The position numbers and the translations under genes are program-made. From Pagrus major (lineage: Eukaryota > Chordata > Actinopteri > Spariformes > Sparidae): 64,000 nucleotides of DNA. Positions 13,301 through 26,700 of this stretch are shown here, in pieces. The notes beneath the pieces were generated by a model that was given only the letters and a program-made list of their open reading frames with translations, made no database searches and was not told the DNA's origin. The stretch's first letter is position 1; each line of letters opens with the position of its first letter. Where the stretch lies: positions 21,231,458 to 21,295,457 of the forward strand of contig NC_133219.1 in assembly GCF_040436345.1 (NCBI RefSeq), in the 5' to 3' direction.

Positions 13301-14496
13301 TCCCTTTCATTTTTACTAGTTCGTCGTGGTGTGATCTCTGGTACACTCTTAAAATGGCTCTCCACTTATGTCAACTCAATGGTGTCTTAATTTTGAATAC
13401 AAGTCTATTTATCTAAACATCTATTCAGAAATAGAGCCTTTCCCAGCATGCACTGGGCAAGAGGGAGAAGAGGAAACACCCTGGACTTGTCACATGGCAG
13501 AATATGAAATACAATTTCTCATAGAAATTAAATTAAGTGGCCTGGACTTAATCTAAAAGCTTTATTGATCATCACAATTAGAGTTTAATGGATTATCTAA
13601 GCTGGCCTGTAGGAGCTCTCTCTCATGTTTTGCTGATTTTTCTGTGATCTTAGCTCCAATCGAGCATTGGGATTATTGCTTATCACTCCCCTGCTCACAG
13701 GTAATGTTAACACAACGGCTCTTTTCATTTGATTGACAAAAGCTCAATGATGATCTCAGAGGATGACGAAGCAAAGACAGTGTGACAACGTGACAACTTA
13801 AATATTGGACTTGATTGAGCATGCTCCGTTGAATTAATCTGTCAGGCTGATCTGTCATCTGTGTGATTATATTTTTTTACATTGCCGCATTATTCAGCTC
13901 AAGGGCTGTTATGTTACAAAACCAATAAAGATAATGTCGAGGAAAAAAAACTGTATCACGGGTCAACGGAAGCATATAAGAATGAAGGTCAAGACAGGTC
14001 ATCAGAAACTGTGACCTGGAAATTTAACAAAAACAAAATCTGTATCTATTGTCAGTTACTCCTTCACAAATGTTAAAGTAACAGTAATCACACTTTACGA
14101 TGGTCACAGATATGGAGTAACACCGGCAGCGCAAATATTCACAGTACCTCAGTTTTGTACTAAAAGCTTTACAAAAAGGAAAGAAAGAAACAAAGAACTA
14201 CACATATATATTATTATCACCCCCTCAAACCAAATTCTTGTATTATCAGTCTAAGGTTTAGACAGTAGAGACAAACAATAAATTCATGTTGTGATGCAAA
14301 AAGATAAACTACTTACCAACACTGGAGTCGCCGGCACATGATGAGCTCTTCAGCAGCAGTAGGTTGATGAACACCCAGATGGAAAAGAGGCTGAACTCTA
14401 TAAAAATGAACAATAGTTGAATATTATCTTGGAGCAAAGGCATCAAATTCATTTAGCAGGTGTTTAGTTAAATAATTTCAGGGTCTCACGTTTCAT
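7387..14496 (-). CDS. ptgs1: Prostaglandin G/H synthase 1 (cyclooxygenase-1)
   Basis: Eleven coding exons, in transcript order: 14490-14496, 14317-14397, 12494-12610, 11732-11872, 11017-10874, 10802-10621, 10539-10456, 9566-9320, 9210-8924, 8013-7866, 7736-7387; 595 aa. Several exon sizes (117, 144, 182, 84 bp) equal those I recall for mammalian PTGS1. The protein has a signal peptide, an EGF module ([15 protein letters not shown]), a membrane-binding segment with the Arg120 context (TRVRLMLKP), the His207 context (AQHFTHQFF), catalytic Tyr385 and proximal haem ligand His388 ([12 protein letters not shown]), aspirin-target Ser530 ([13 protein letters not shown]) and a C-terminal ER-retention-like PSTEL. 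Glycosylation sequons corresponding to Asn68, Asn144 and Asn410 are present. The short tail without the COX-2 insertion identifies COX-1. It converts arachidonate to prostaglandin H2 at the ER/nuclear envelope lumen. Residues 513 (Arg) and 523 (Val) are COX-2-like. Confidence 0.96.
8468..8640. repeat. Partial 'gtggaagaagta' dispersed repeat in ptgs1 intron
   Basis: It begins 'cagtggtggaagaagtacta' and continues 'tttacttgagtaaaagt', then repeated 'aaaagtatca' phrases. It is the same family as at 5003. It lies in the intron between ptgs1 exons 9 and 10 and is followed at about 8781 by another common fish repeat start ('ccagtggttcccaacctt'). Confidence 0.5.
10100..10452. repeat. Dispersed fish inverted-repeat element, copy 2 (ptgs1 intron 7)
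   Basis: It contains 'ggttagcttagcttagca', 'gactgtaaggggagaat', 'gtatgagtgatatcaatc' and 'catctaactctaactaaa', in the family order. The distal end ('gttgaactttttc') reaches to within a few bases of the ptgs1 exon 7 donor at 10455. Intron 7 therefore begins almost directly with repeat sequence. Confidence 0.65.
12195..12290. repeat. Fragment of dispersed fish inverted-repeat element
   Basis: The phrase 'ttttgggaaatacacttatt' followed by 'cgccaacttctggtttagca' is the terminal part of the same family as copies 1 and 2. Only the end is recognisable. It lies in the ptgs1 intron between exons 3 and 4. Confidence 0.4.
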
Positions 14497-14633
14497 GATT
14501 CCCTCAGGTGGATTGTCTGTCAGGACTCACAATGAAATCAATTTTGATTCAGTGTTAGTCTGTTTGTAGAAAGTAATTTCTGACACAGGCTGCTCTCTCC
14601 ATAACAACCCTCAGGCCTGCTGCTGTGGTCTCG

Positions 14634-14641
14634 CTTTATAA
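14634..14641 (-). promoter_or_regulatory. Candidate TATA box of ptgs1
   Basis: On the minus strand the sequence reads TTATAAAG, about 140 bp upstream of the ptgs1 start codon. A GC-rich CCGCCC motif lies some 25 bp further upstream. The spacing fits a core promoter with a short 5' UTR. No transcription start is known from the sequence alone. Confidence 0.4.
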
Positions 14642-17600
14642 CAACAGCTATAGATAATGGGCGGTAACACAGTTTCCTCCACTTCCTCCATTTAGTCTTC
14701 AATAGATTTTAAAGAAAGTGCGCTTATAATAATTTTGACCTGATCATTTTTAGGCAGAACGTGTGGGTAAATTGCTCTCAGGATAATGTTTAGATCCATA
14801 GTGTGAAAGGTTCTGTCCTAAAAAACTGTTTTTATTTTTATTTTTTATTTTTTTATGTGTCATTCAAATCATTACAGCCCCAGGAAGCATAAACAGGGTG
14901 ATGCTTAAGGAAAATGTTAAAGACCTCTATCTCCACCTGCTGGCGAGTTAATAGACGTCCAGGCCTTTCTTGTTAGAATAATTATAAATCAAAAACATAA
15001 CTATAACTACAGAGTTTCACAAAATGTATACTCATACAGTATGCCCGATATAAAAACATATATTCAGTATTTTTCTCCAGTTCCTATTAAGGCAGGAAAA
15101 CACTGTGGCCGGCAGTCCATCACAGGAGCAACACAGATACACTGACACTGATGGGAAATTGGAGTTGCAAGTGTATATGATATGTGTTTTTTGGGAATAT
15201 AGAAAGAAAAAGATAAGTACAAGAACAAAAAAAGCTGTCTTCTTTTAAAAATGGACAAACACCGCATTTTGAGCTGCCAGGTTCTGATCTTTGATACCTT
15301 CCCACAGAGAAATCATCTGAGCCAGACCTAAGTGAGATGTTTGAGTGTTGATGTAACTCCTCTGCTTATAATTTCCTGCATACTGTAGCAATTTTAGGAC
15401 TAGCTCGTCGGCAGTGTCCACATGGAGGTGGATCTCTGACAAAAACATGTTCAGCTTATTCGTATAAACTTTGCAGGCCTCGGCTCTCTCTGAATGTGTA
15501 GTTAATGTTGCTTTATTTTTTTTTTTTAACCAGTTTGAGTGCAATTCAGGCAACAGTATCTAACTCTAATTAAAAAAGTCTTTTGTTTGCAACTTTTTCA
15601 TTTCCAGTTGAACAACAGTTGCTGATCTGTCTTGCCAAACCCTGTCAGCAGAGTGTTAATGTTTATTTTATATGTATTTTCCACATTCTGTCAAGGAGGA
15701 TACTTAACACACACCACTTCAACCCAAAACCCTTTGGGCTCAGCATGTTGTCGCTTGTAGACCATACTGTGTTGTCTGCCTGTGTTACAGGGTTTGTTTG
15801 TCTGCTGCCCTGACCCTTTACAAGCACCCCAAGATTGTACTTCCACACAGTACTTCCTGAGTTACTTTCCACCACGTGTTGAGGTGAAGAGATGATGGGT
15901 GATGGGGTACAGATGCCTTTGAGGACAGTGGGAATTTGCATTATTTTAAAGTAGGTCGATATGAGCATATTGGGCAAAGAACTTCAGTCTATTTTTTACT
16001 CAAAATTACATGTTTTTATGTGTCTTCTGTAATGTCATATGTTGTTTTGTTAAACCTGCTGGTGCTGACTGTTTCATTATTTTGATTTGTTGCTTTCATT
16101 TCCTACTGGGCATCTGGCTTGCCGTACTCCTTTCAGCTTTTAATCTAATGTTAAGCTTCTTTATTTTTTAGCTGTTTTAATGTGTTTTCATTGGCAATGT
16201 TATCATCTGGACAAGCAAAAACAGATCCTCGTTCTCGACGTTTTGACTGCACATGACACTTTCATCAATGTCCCTGCAAAAACAAATGAACTAAAAGATG
16301 TCATGTGTTTGGTAATAAACTATAATATTTCATGTGATGAAGATCTGGATGCGATGAGAAGTGGACTCTCTTAATCATGAACTCGAGATGAATGAGGTGA
16401 CAGGTTGCAATGATTTTGCGCTGAATTGAAGCTGACAACAGCAGGAAGCAGTAGAGCTTTAAAGTTTGACAGTGACATAATTGGTTGATTTAATTGAAAG
16501 AGTAAACGCCCATAGTCAGCTGATTAAGGAGTGAGGAGAGAGAGAAAAAAAGTATGCTCACTGGGGCACTGAAGAAACACAATTTAACTCCCTGTTCACT
16601 GTATATAGAGAGTAATAAGTAATAAACCAAGCCTTGAATCCTCTTTGTGTTTACTTTACTTCTAGTATCTAAGAAATATATTTTTCTTGCTATAGTTTTC
16701 TCTGTTTCCTAAAGTAAAACATCAGGCAGGGGTTTCAAGTAAAACCTTTCATCTTGGAGAAGTAGGAGTAAATTGCATTGCATTTGAACGCAGAACACTA
16801 TAAATTTAACCCACTGATGAAATGTTTTCTAGATTTCCGAGGGCAGTGTTTGAAGTGCAAAGACAGCTCACTTCCCTAACGCATCCTTTTTAGAAACTAC
16901 ATCAGTCACAGTCCACAACTGTGATACTTTCACTCAGCAATGTGCTTGTAACGATCAGTTCTTGGTGATTTTCTTTTCAGTGTTTTTCTGGTGTTTGATC
17001 ATGAGGTTTGTTTGGACTGTCCATACGTTTGTAGCCTACATCAGTCTTCAGTGGACGTTTAGTTTACCAACCGACCAACTTCCTCAGCTTCAAACAGCAA
17101 ACTGTATTTGAATTACATTCTGTTTCCTAGACATGATTGATATAAAAAAGGATTAGAGGCATCAGGAACTAATTATCAAATCATCATTTCCCATCTTACA
17201 AGTGCCTGAAAAGGACCCCTATCTGTGCAGGGCACGTGGATATGCTGCTGGTTGCAGTGGTGCTGTTGGCACAGGCTGCAGACCGAGGCTTGCTGCTTCC
17301 TATAGCATTCCTGGTAATTGAGATCAGATGCTCCTCTGAGTGCAACCTGGACTGGGAGTAACCTGGAAGCATTTATTTTATGGAGAAGATGTTTAGTTAA
17401 GCCGTGCTCCCGCTCTAAATGAGCCTCGCTCCAGCTCTGGTGATGAATACGACTGGTGAAAGCACCGAAGGCTGGTTCCTGAGTTTCTTCCTTCCCCTGG
17501 ATCGGGTTGCAGATTAGCACACTTCCTGTCCAGTTGTGGAACGAGCCAATCCAGCTGACGGAGCAGCGATAGGCGTACAGGCGAGGGGCATCATGTGTTA

Positions 17601-20600
17601 TCTCAGATGGGGTTTCTGACAGAGCCACACAGCGGAGGGTCCTTAAACAGCCCACCAGGTATCATTTGTTAAACCTCTCTGGAGTCAGCTGGTGGTCCAC
17701 TTATAGACAGCAGAGTAATATTTGCTCAAGTAGCCCAACTGTACACCAATCTGCACTTTTCAGTAAACAATTAAATGACTATGTAAGTGACTAACCCACT
17801 GAGAATTTTCAACTGACTCAGCTTTATGGAGCTTTTTAGTCACAGACAACTCATTGTTTTGTCGTCCGACATAAAATAAAACCTGGCTCTCATCTGTCAG
17901 CCGCAGTAGGTAGCTATTTCCAGCTAAAAAAAGCTCCAGTAACCTGACGGTTTGCTTCCCATCCAGCACAAAATGGTACACAGACAAAGATAGCTACTTG
18001 CTTGTGTGCACAGCAGACCATTTAGTGGCGAACAAGTTACGAAACCACTCCCTTGTTTACTCCTTCACTACTCCCTACACAATGGACACTTAATAGTGAG
18101 CAGGAAATTGAGATTACAGACACTTAGTGATGATCATCATTTTGCAACATCGCTGGCAGTTGTCGAGCTGCACAACTGAGTGTGGACTGTGGGATTGTTA
18201 GCTGTAAGTGGTATACATCAGAGCATGAATTCCTGACCTGAACTCGATCGGACCCAACGGGATGGGCCGAGTTCAGACCAAAATTTTGAAACGATGTCCG
18301 GGTTTGGCCATGAGTGTGTTTCAGACGTGAAAAGCAGCACGTCTGTTGAGATTGCGTTACTACTTTCTTGCACTCGATCAGGTGTGGACAGAAAAAAGGG
18401 TCCTGAGCCGCACTGTAAATTTACAGACAATGGGCGCTGCTCTTTTTGTTCCACTGCAGAATTTTTGAGGGCAAAAGGTAATGGATTCAAATTTGGACAC
18501 TTAAATAGTAAATATGGTGCTCTTTATAGTAAATAGGGAGAGATTTTGGACACAGCTAAAGAGTCTGATGCAGCTCTATGAGAATTTGAGCTGATTGATA
18601 ACATCAGCTTGACAACATGCTCACAATGACATGCTGATGTGTATCAGGTACAATGCTAAGCGTGTTAGCATGTTAAAATTTGCCAGGCTGATGGATTAGT
18701 TTTGCCATAAGCCATTCTTGTTAACACGTTCATGATAACACTATATAATGTGATAATATGTCAGTGTTGTGTTTTCAGCTTGATGTTCTGCACATAACAT
18801 CGTGATGACAAGAACAAGAGCAAAAATATCTTCAGTTACAGTTACAGTTCAGTTACCGTCTGTTTTGATGTTGACATATGACATATTGTGCTGTGAGCTG
18901 GGTTTTAGTCGTACACAATCATCAGACATTTACACTACGTGCTGCAAATGATCAGAGCGGGGAGGAGGAGGAGGAGCGAGACTTGGGCTCATTCATCAGC
19001 TGTCAGGGAGCTGGCACAGTTCACCAAAGAAAAACACAAGAGTCTCCTCACTGTAATGTAGTTTCTCGGCGCACACGTTGCATTTTAAGTGTTTATAGTT
19101 TGAAAAATCTTCAGGGTCCAACCCTCCAAAGTTTAGGGTGCATGAAAAACAAACACAGGGATGAAGTCGCAGCTGACAATCCATCCATGTCTTCAAATTG
19201 ATAAATTGTGCCACGAGTGTTTCTTAGCGAAGCATCTCCCCTTGCACTCTCTTATCAAAACAAACAGTCCTGGTTGTGCTTCAGGTTTTAGATCCCTTCC
19301 AGTGCTCTCTTGCAAAAAAAAAAAAACAACCCTCTGTTTCTTGTCCCACCCCCTTTGCTTCCCCCTGGCTGATGAGAGTGCGAGCGTGCCCGGCACCAGC
19401 CACCTCTACTTGACACTAGCTCGACTCCGCTGCTCTGCACTTGGAGCTCCAAGCATCAACAGCATGGCAGGATATTGCAGTCGGCATCAAACTAAACACA
19501 CAATGCGCCCTGCACAAGTAATCTCCGCGTTGAGCCTATTTGATGTGACAGTTTAAACACTTGAACTCAGAGCTGGCCTGTAGGGGGAGGTGGTGTCAGA
19601 GGCAGTTGGGTGGGCCATGTGTACTGACCTAAAGGGTTTTCTGTGATTAGGAGCCACGTTCACCTCTGATTGCTCCGGGTCACTGCAGGTGAGTGCAAGT
19701 GGTCGGAAGGAGGTAATTTTCCTCATGGAACTTGTTACCTGATTGGGTAAGTAGCTGATCTTTGACACTGGCCCGAGTCCTAGAACATATCACTGAAGAG
19801 CTGGATCCTGATCAGAGGCAAAACCGGAGTTAAATCAAATCACACACAGCTCTAACAATTTGTTCCGCACATGAAATTGAACCTTGTGTGTATTGTTGTC
19901 ATATTTTTGCTGTTATATAGTGTGTGGAGTGCTGTGGATTGTTTTTTTTGCCTACATGACCCTGATTGAACTTTCTGCCTTTTATTTTATTACACAGCCC
20001 GTTGCCAAAAAGGACAACACAGCTCTCTCTCAGCTTCCTTCGCACAGCTACATATGGTTGCCATGTACAACAGAGAAAGGACAACGAACAAATAACATGA
20101 TCCTCTGGGAGGTAAGGGGTTAGATTCACTCACGGTGGTGGTAGTAAAAGGAAGTCGAGAGGTCAGATTCAGCAAAACATCGGATCTCTGAAGCTTCTTG
20201 CCAATGGGTAGTCTGACTTTTTGCTTGCAGGGGGTACTCCGACGATTTAGTATTGCACTTCCATAAAGTCCTGGAGGCTTGTGAGAAACACACAAAATCG
20301 AAGCAGCAAAAGCTGAGATATCCTGAGTTTAAGCCTTGTAACCACACACACCTACCACAGGCTTTCTGTTGCAACTGTAAAGCCAGATCAATAAGTTTAT
20401 TTTCTCAGAATATTAGAAAGTTATAAAGCCAGAAATTATATAACATCACTGTTTTCACAGGATGAGTAGTACTCCTCGAAAAGAGTACACTGAACTTCAT
20501 GTGTAAAATGGTTTCATGAGTATAAAAAATGTGATATAAATCATAGGTTATGGTCTTCACAGTCACCGAATCTGAAAACCAAATGATCCCCTGTGAGAGA

Positions 20601-20862
20601 TTGAGGGTGTCGACAACGCTCTCCAGCCTCATCAAAAAAAAAAAAAAAAATGAAGGAATATCTTTTGTTCATCTCTCTAGGAGAGTTTAGCCACCTGAAA
20701 AATCAAAGCCAAGAATCACTGAAGTTGTTCTGGCACCTTGCAAAGGCATTTAATGTTGTTTTTTGTTTATTTCGTATGTGACGGACACCTACAGCAACAC
20801 AAAGCTTTGAGAATCATCATTCGTCTGAATCAGCAGCAGCAGTTATTTTATGTTGGTCTTTC

Positions 20863-21159
20863 CTTAAAGGGGCTCTGTTGAATTGTGCTGGAAGCTGGTC
20901 ATTAGTTTATGTTAGCAGACTCCATACTGCATAAAGTGACATCCTTCGGACCCTCGCAGAAAATCCGACCAGTCCTTCACCAGGAAATCCACAGTCCAGT
21001 AGCATTAAACAACTTAAACAAAACAGCCACAGGCTTGTATAGGCAACCGAGAGAGACGGGACAGGTCTCATTTTCCACGCCATCTGCTCACAAATGGCCA
21101 ACAAAAAAGTGATTAATACATGTAAATTGCTACAAATTGTTACATAGAGCCCCTTTAAG
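20863..21159. mobile_element. Miniature inverted-repeat element with TTAA-containing ends
   Basis: Perfect 14-bp inverted repeats bound the element: CTTAAAGGGGCTCT at 20863-20876 and AGAGCCCCTTTAAG at 21146-21159. The element is about 297 bp and has no convincing ORF. TTAA lies near both outer ends, which could reflect a TTAA-targeting (piggyBac-like) origin, but that is inference. Confidence 0.65.
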
Positions 21160-23565
21160 TCTGTAGTTATTATAAATAGTAAGACAGGAACGCTACTTTT
21201 GGATGAGCATTCATGAATGCATCATGAACACTCCATAAAAGTGTGTACTGATATGAGTTTGATTTGTTCTTTTACTTTTGATAAAGGTTTCTCTCTTTTT
21301 TTTGCCTGAAAAAGACCAAATGATTTTAGTTTTCCATCCAAATATAAATGCACATGATAAGATAAACACAATGAAAGGCTGAGAGAAGCTGCTGTTTGTG
21401 GTGAACATTTCTGAATTTCTGAATCTGCAGCTCTGTAATGAGTTTAAACTCGTGGTTTGGCTGTCTGGCCCACTTCACTGTTTTGGTTCACACTCATCAC
21501 TTTCACAGCGTCGTTTTTCAGCCACAGCAGGCAGCCACAGACAAGCTGGTGAACACAGTGGCACATTTATTAGCTAAACAGCCAGATATTTCTCTCAGGA
21601 ACTGACAACAGAGCTAAAGGAGAGTGAATATTGGACGTACATTCATCAACATGACAATGTTGCTCTGAAATTGCTGCATGTGCCAGAGATTCAGTCGTTG
21701 CAGGTTTAAATTCTGTAATCACTTGAAGGTTTGTAGTGTAAAATGTGCTCTTTGTCAATTCAGTTTTCACACAAACCAATATCTGTGTGGGTTTTGGGGT
21801 CATCGGGAAACATCTGTATTTCTGGATGTTTGTCTCTTTTGCTGTGGTAAAACAAGATGCAATTGAGTATACACTTAATTTTACAGTGCTCACTGGCCAC
21901 TTGAGGGGTTTCTACTTTCACCCAGCAGAGGAAAAACATCAGCTCTCTTTCCTCCCCGCTTTAGTGGAATTGATCAGCTGCTTCCTGGCTGTAAATAAAG
22001 AGGCATACTGTAATCCTCTTGATAAATATCAAGCAGAATACGGCAATCAGCTGAAAGCAATTTGCATGTCTGTGCTCAAGCCAGCGGCTCGTGATTTTCT
22101 CTCCTGTCATCTATCATAGACCACACTCTCGGGCCAAAATACACAATACCCCCAAATTGCTGTCATATGGAGCCCTGAAAAAAAGCCCTTCATTTTTCCT
22201 TGTCTGTACTTCAAATAAACTTGTATTTGTTAAATAACTGGAGAGGGGTTTTTTTTCTCTCCAGTGCAACTTTTCAGAGAGAGGGATGGTGTAATGTGCC
22301 ATTTCCTTTGTTTGTTAAAAGCTTGGCTGCAGGACGGTAATCTAGATGGGTTTGATCTCAGAGTGGATGCAGCCTGTTGAATGTTGGACGCTGCTGGATT
22401 GTGAGTCCTCAAACGTCAAAGTGGTTCTGCAACAAGCTAGGCAAACAGTCACTGCTGAAGCCTGGCTCAGTTTTTCTTGTATTATTGTGAAGGTGCTTCT
22501 TGACATCCTCAGCAGTTACTCACTCTGAAAAATCTGAAATGCACACATCAAGAAGAAGGGTTTAAACATGTGCTGCACACCCCTATCCAAAGTGTCCAAA
22601 CCTCCAAAGTTTACAGCCTTTGCATGTGCACTGCTACCACTTTGAGTGGGAGAAGCTGCAGCCTACATTTGAACCATTTATCCATCACTTAAAGCTATTA
22701 CAAGTGTTTATTCATTGCTTTTAGCTTTGTAGCCTAATGTAACATTATGGGTGAACTACAATAAAAACTCAGCACGTGATATTAAGTGTTGCACACAACT
22801 CAGAACACATCAAGCTAATGTAATCTGTAATGAAACAAGCTGACAGTAACACCTAGCTGCATCGTGCAAGTTAATCCTCTGTTGAAATGGGCTGACTTGG
22901 CTTATAATCAAAAACTAGCAAATTAACAACTTTGCTAAAACAGCTAAACATCAAGGAAGAGCAAGGAAACAAGACATATAGCTTAGCAGACCAGCTACAA
23001 TCACTGCAGCACAAGTCAGGTTCGGCGTCTGTTTGCAGCCTTTTATTTAGCATCGCTGTGGATGGATCGCTGTCTCTTTCTGTCTCTGTCAGCATCAATT
23101 CACCTGGCTCAGGATCTGGGGCCCACTCCAGCTCTAGCCCTGAAAACCTTATCATCCCGTTTGTCCAAAGCTGATGTTCCCGGTGGGGCTCTGAGCGGTG
23201 TCCACTAGCAGAACTAACTTGTAGGGTCCAAGTTTAGCAGTTACAGGTTGCTTTCAGGAACGGAGTTGAAGCAGAGCAGCCAAAGGACATGAGAGGAAAA
23301 CTGCAAAACATTTCTCCTTAAAATATAATCCAGTTTCGGTCTACTCAGTGCGCCCTGAGCAAATCAATCACCAGAACAGATGTAAGAAATATGTTTCTGC
23401 AAATGATGGACATGTTGAAACTTTACATTTCTTTATGTTTATATTTCAACTGTGCTGATGGTCTGGTTATGTTTAGACACAAAGACCAAGATTAGGAAAG
23501 TACCATGTTGGGGCATATTTGGTTTGGTCCCTGCAACCACAGCTGGAAATTGTCCCAAGCTCAAT

Positions 23566-23719
23566 GCTATCCAATAAAGCCATGAAAAAGGGCTTTATTG
23601 GATAGCAAATTTCAGCAAAGGGCCACAGGTCAGATTCGATCCCTGGGCTGCTCCGGTGAGGACATGACCTTGTACACAGGGTACATGCTCTACCAACTGA
23701 GGTACTGGGGCAACCCTGG
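23566..23719 (-). mobile_element. tRNA-derived SINE with hairpin tail
   Basis: Read on the minus strand, the 5' end resembles a tRNA promoter: an A-box-like TACCTCAGTTGGTAGAGC, then a B-box-like GGATCGAATCT about 50 nt later. The 3' part reads 'ggccctttgctg', a phrase common in fish SINEs, and ends in a perfect 16-bp inverted repeat (23566-23581 and 23591-23606, 9-nt loop) built on TCCAATAAAGCC. It lacks a full tRNA cloverleaf, so it is not a functional tRNA gene. Confidence 0.7.
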
Positions 23720-26700
23720 ATATCATACATTTACCAAAGATTGCAGTACATCAGTTTTCCCTGTTAAGTTTAGATGAGATAAGTAGTTGTGATACTATAC
23801 CCCCACTGAACCTCTGGTTGGGAATGCAGGTTTGTAAAGCAGGTGAGCACAGTTGTTGCAATTAATATTTTTAAACCCTGTCCTCGCACAGACTGGCCTC
23901 AGATCCAACTCCTATCTTAAACACTTAACAATAGTCACACAGACTACTGTGGAAGAAGTTGTAGAGAAACAAGATAAGAACTTGGTGTTGCATTCAGGGC
24001 TCACTCCGCCCTTCTCCAAACACTTCTTTCAGCCTACATGCCAAGCAGAGAATCAGTCATTCCTATAGCGTGGCTTTGTGCTGGTTCTCTGTAACATACA
24101 GCCACTGAAAGAAAGAGGTATGAGTCATGCACGGTGCACTCGTCTGCAGGCAGTGGCCTCTGCAGAATAGACAACGTTGTTCATGTTTAACCATGTAATT
24201 TCATGATCACAACTGTATTTATCTATTCATTCAACAAGGACAATACAGATAAGCATGGGTAGGAAGAAGTAGAGCTGAATCTAATTTGCAGCCCCTGACT
24301 CTGGCTAGGCTTTGAGATTAATCGACTAAACAAACAAGTGAATAAAATGGATTCAGGTTAAAAACAGCAGAACAGATAAAACAGACTGTGGATATGCATG
24401 TGTCCCTTTTTATGAATGCATTGATATATTGATCCAAATGAGTTTGTGAGTATTGAGAAATGACCAAAGGATCCATTCAAAATGCATCAAATTGTTCACA
24501 TCTTTGTTGCTGCTTAAAACATTGTTTCATTTGTTATCTTCAATATATCATCATCTGTAATTTTAAAAAATGCCTTTCATAGTTTTCTCAAGATCCCAAT
24601 TGATCACATTGCCACAAACTGTTGTTAAATTTTGCCTGGTGAACAGATGTAGGCTACGTGACATCGCCTTTGTCCATATGAGACCCGCCCACTTCAAACC
24701 AGTGTACAGACCCTAGAAAAAAACTGCAAACAACAAGTTTCTCTCATATGAAACAACCAAAACTGGCTTAAATTTGGCGTGCAGGACCACATCGGTCGAG
24801 TGAGAAGCTGATTAAGAAAAAGAAAAAAGGTATTAAGAACTTTAATCATGTGAAAACACAGTCTGATATTTCAAGTAAACAAGATAATTGTGTGATTTCA
24901 AGAGACGAAGGAAAAATTAACACTTGCCACCACAGCAGCTCTTGATGATTTTACTGCCAAAGCCAGCTAAGAGCACGTGTTGAGTGAAAGAAGCCAAGAA
25001 GTAGGGCGATGTCTACTGAATTAGTATATGACGATGTTCACAGTGAAACATCATGATTGACAATGACATCATTGTCTGTTGACACACTGCTCTCACTCAG
25101 CCAAGAAATCTGTCTCCTGTAATCACCGACATCTTGGTGCCGATTTTCAAATGGTCTCTTCGCCCCTATGCCACAAGGTTGAAAACAGTGGAAAATAAAT
25201 GTTACTGCTTATCCAAGTGTCTTCTGTTTGCCTTTCTGAGACAGTCTAATAAGAAAACAATAAACAGATCACGGAGACGTAACGTTAGCACACTGAGCAG
25301 CAACAAACTTCTGTCATTTTCTCTCCCACATGTCACAAACACCAATAACACCTGCATTACAGCAACTCTGAAGGGAACACAATACCTTTCTGTGTTCCCT
25401 GGTTTGGGGCCTTTTAAAATCACAATGTTACGATGGTGCAGGGACCAGAAGTCGATTACTATCGGCCATCAGCGATGGACGATGGCCTCTTCTGTCAGCC
25501 TAACCCTTCCAAGAAGTTTCCTTGAGTCACTTAGATTCCTGACACTTTCACCTGAAGAAAGACTAACACAATAAGAGCACTGAGACTCATTTTCTGAGCA
25601 GGATCACCTGTTCTTATGTCAATGTTTAATAGATTCTAACCTAAGGCTTCAGATAAATGTGTCAAAAACCACTGACAGCAAGAGAAGATGATGCAAATCT
25701 CAGAACATCTGTTGATTGCTCAATTTCACATACTCCCAATCAATCCACTGAAAATTACTTACAGCAGGAGCTTATGACACATTATATGTTTAAGATTTTA
25801 CACACGACTTTAAATGTGAAGGCCAGGATGTTATACAAGCTTTGTTATTCAGCTATGACAAAGGGACCCCACCTTAATGCTGGTTGTTTCCTAACGCTCA
25901 GCACAGTAAATAATACGCTGCCCTCGTGTGAACCTCTCTGTACCTCCACAGCGAGCGGACAATGCACGTCATACATTGTTAACGTACCAGCCATCAAACT
26001 GTCCACTGGGGCTCATTGGATGAGTCTAATAGCTTTAGCATGTGCTGCAGTTTGTTTTTAATGTGGCAGTGTGCTGGACACTTATTTTCTTTGTGGATCA
26101 CGGACAGCTGAAGGAAAGGCAGCCGCACACACACGTACAGTAGCAGTAGCAGTGTGATATTCACACATTCACGGAACTGTGTCACCCATCCTTGGATATT
26201 ACCATTGTCAGGAGGTTGTTGTGCATTTCATGTTGCCAGATCTTCAAGGAGGAAGTTCTGTAAGGGTGAGGGACAGGCAGTATTCACACCATTAAAATCC
26301 TGTTGCATAATGGATATTTCTTTATCAAGACAACCTTTACATAAGATTGATTTCAGTTTAATTCGTTATTTGTATAAACATATGGGTGACTTTCATTCTT
26401 GACCTTGGAAACAACACTCAAAGTCCACTTATGAATGCTTTTGATAACAACACACAGTCTTCATCAACAGAACATCTGTTGATGTGGTTGAAAGCTCCAG
26501 ACTAAGCCAATAAGAGGACATTTTGAGTAGTTTTTTTATTTCATTTATTCATTCATTTTATTAAAAAACCTAACCCTTCAACAATTGAATTCAAGGTTAA
26601 TTGCTTCAGAAAGCCAACGTGTTTCTTACTTAAGAACTCACTCCTGCACATTGTCACTCACAGGAGATAATAGTGGCTGTGAAGAAACACTCTTCCCTCT

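Noticed and set aside
15245..15553. 102-codon minus-strand ORF with protein-like composition
   Set aside because: The frame runs through a poly-T tract (giving KKKNK), has no recognised homologue, and no neighbouring exon signals.
17176..17655. 159-codon minus-strand ORF in the gene desert
   Set aside because: No recognisable domain, no low-complexity bias suggesting a domain family, and no convincing splice partners; such lengths occur by chance in this GC-moderate stretch.
23620..23719. tRNA gene
   Set aside because: A- and B-box-like motifs are present, but the acceptor and anticodon stems do not pair and the tail is SINE-like.
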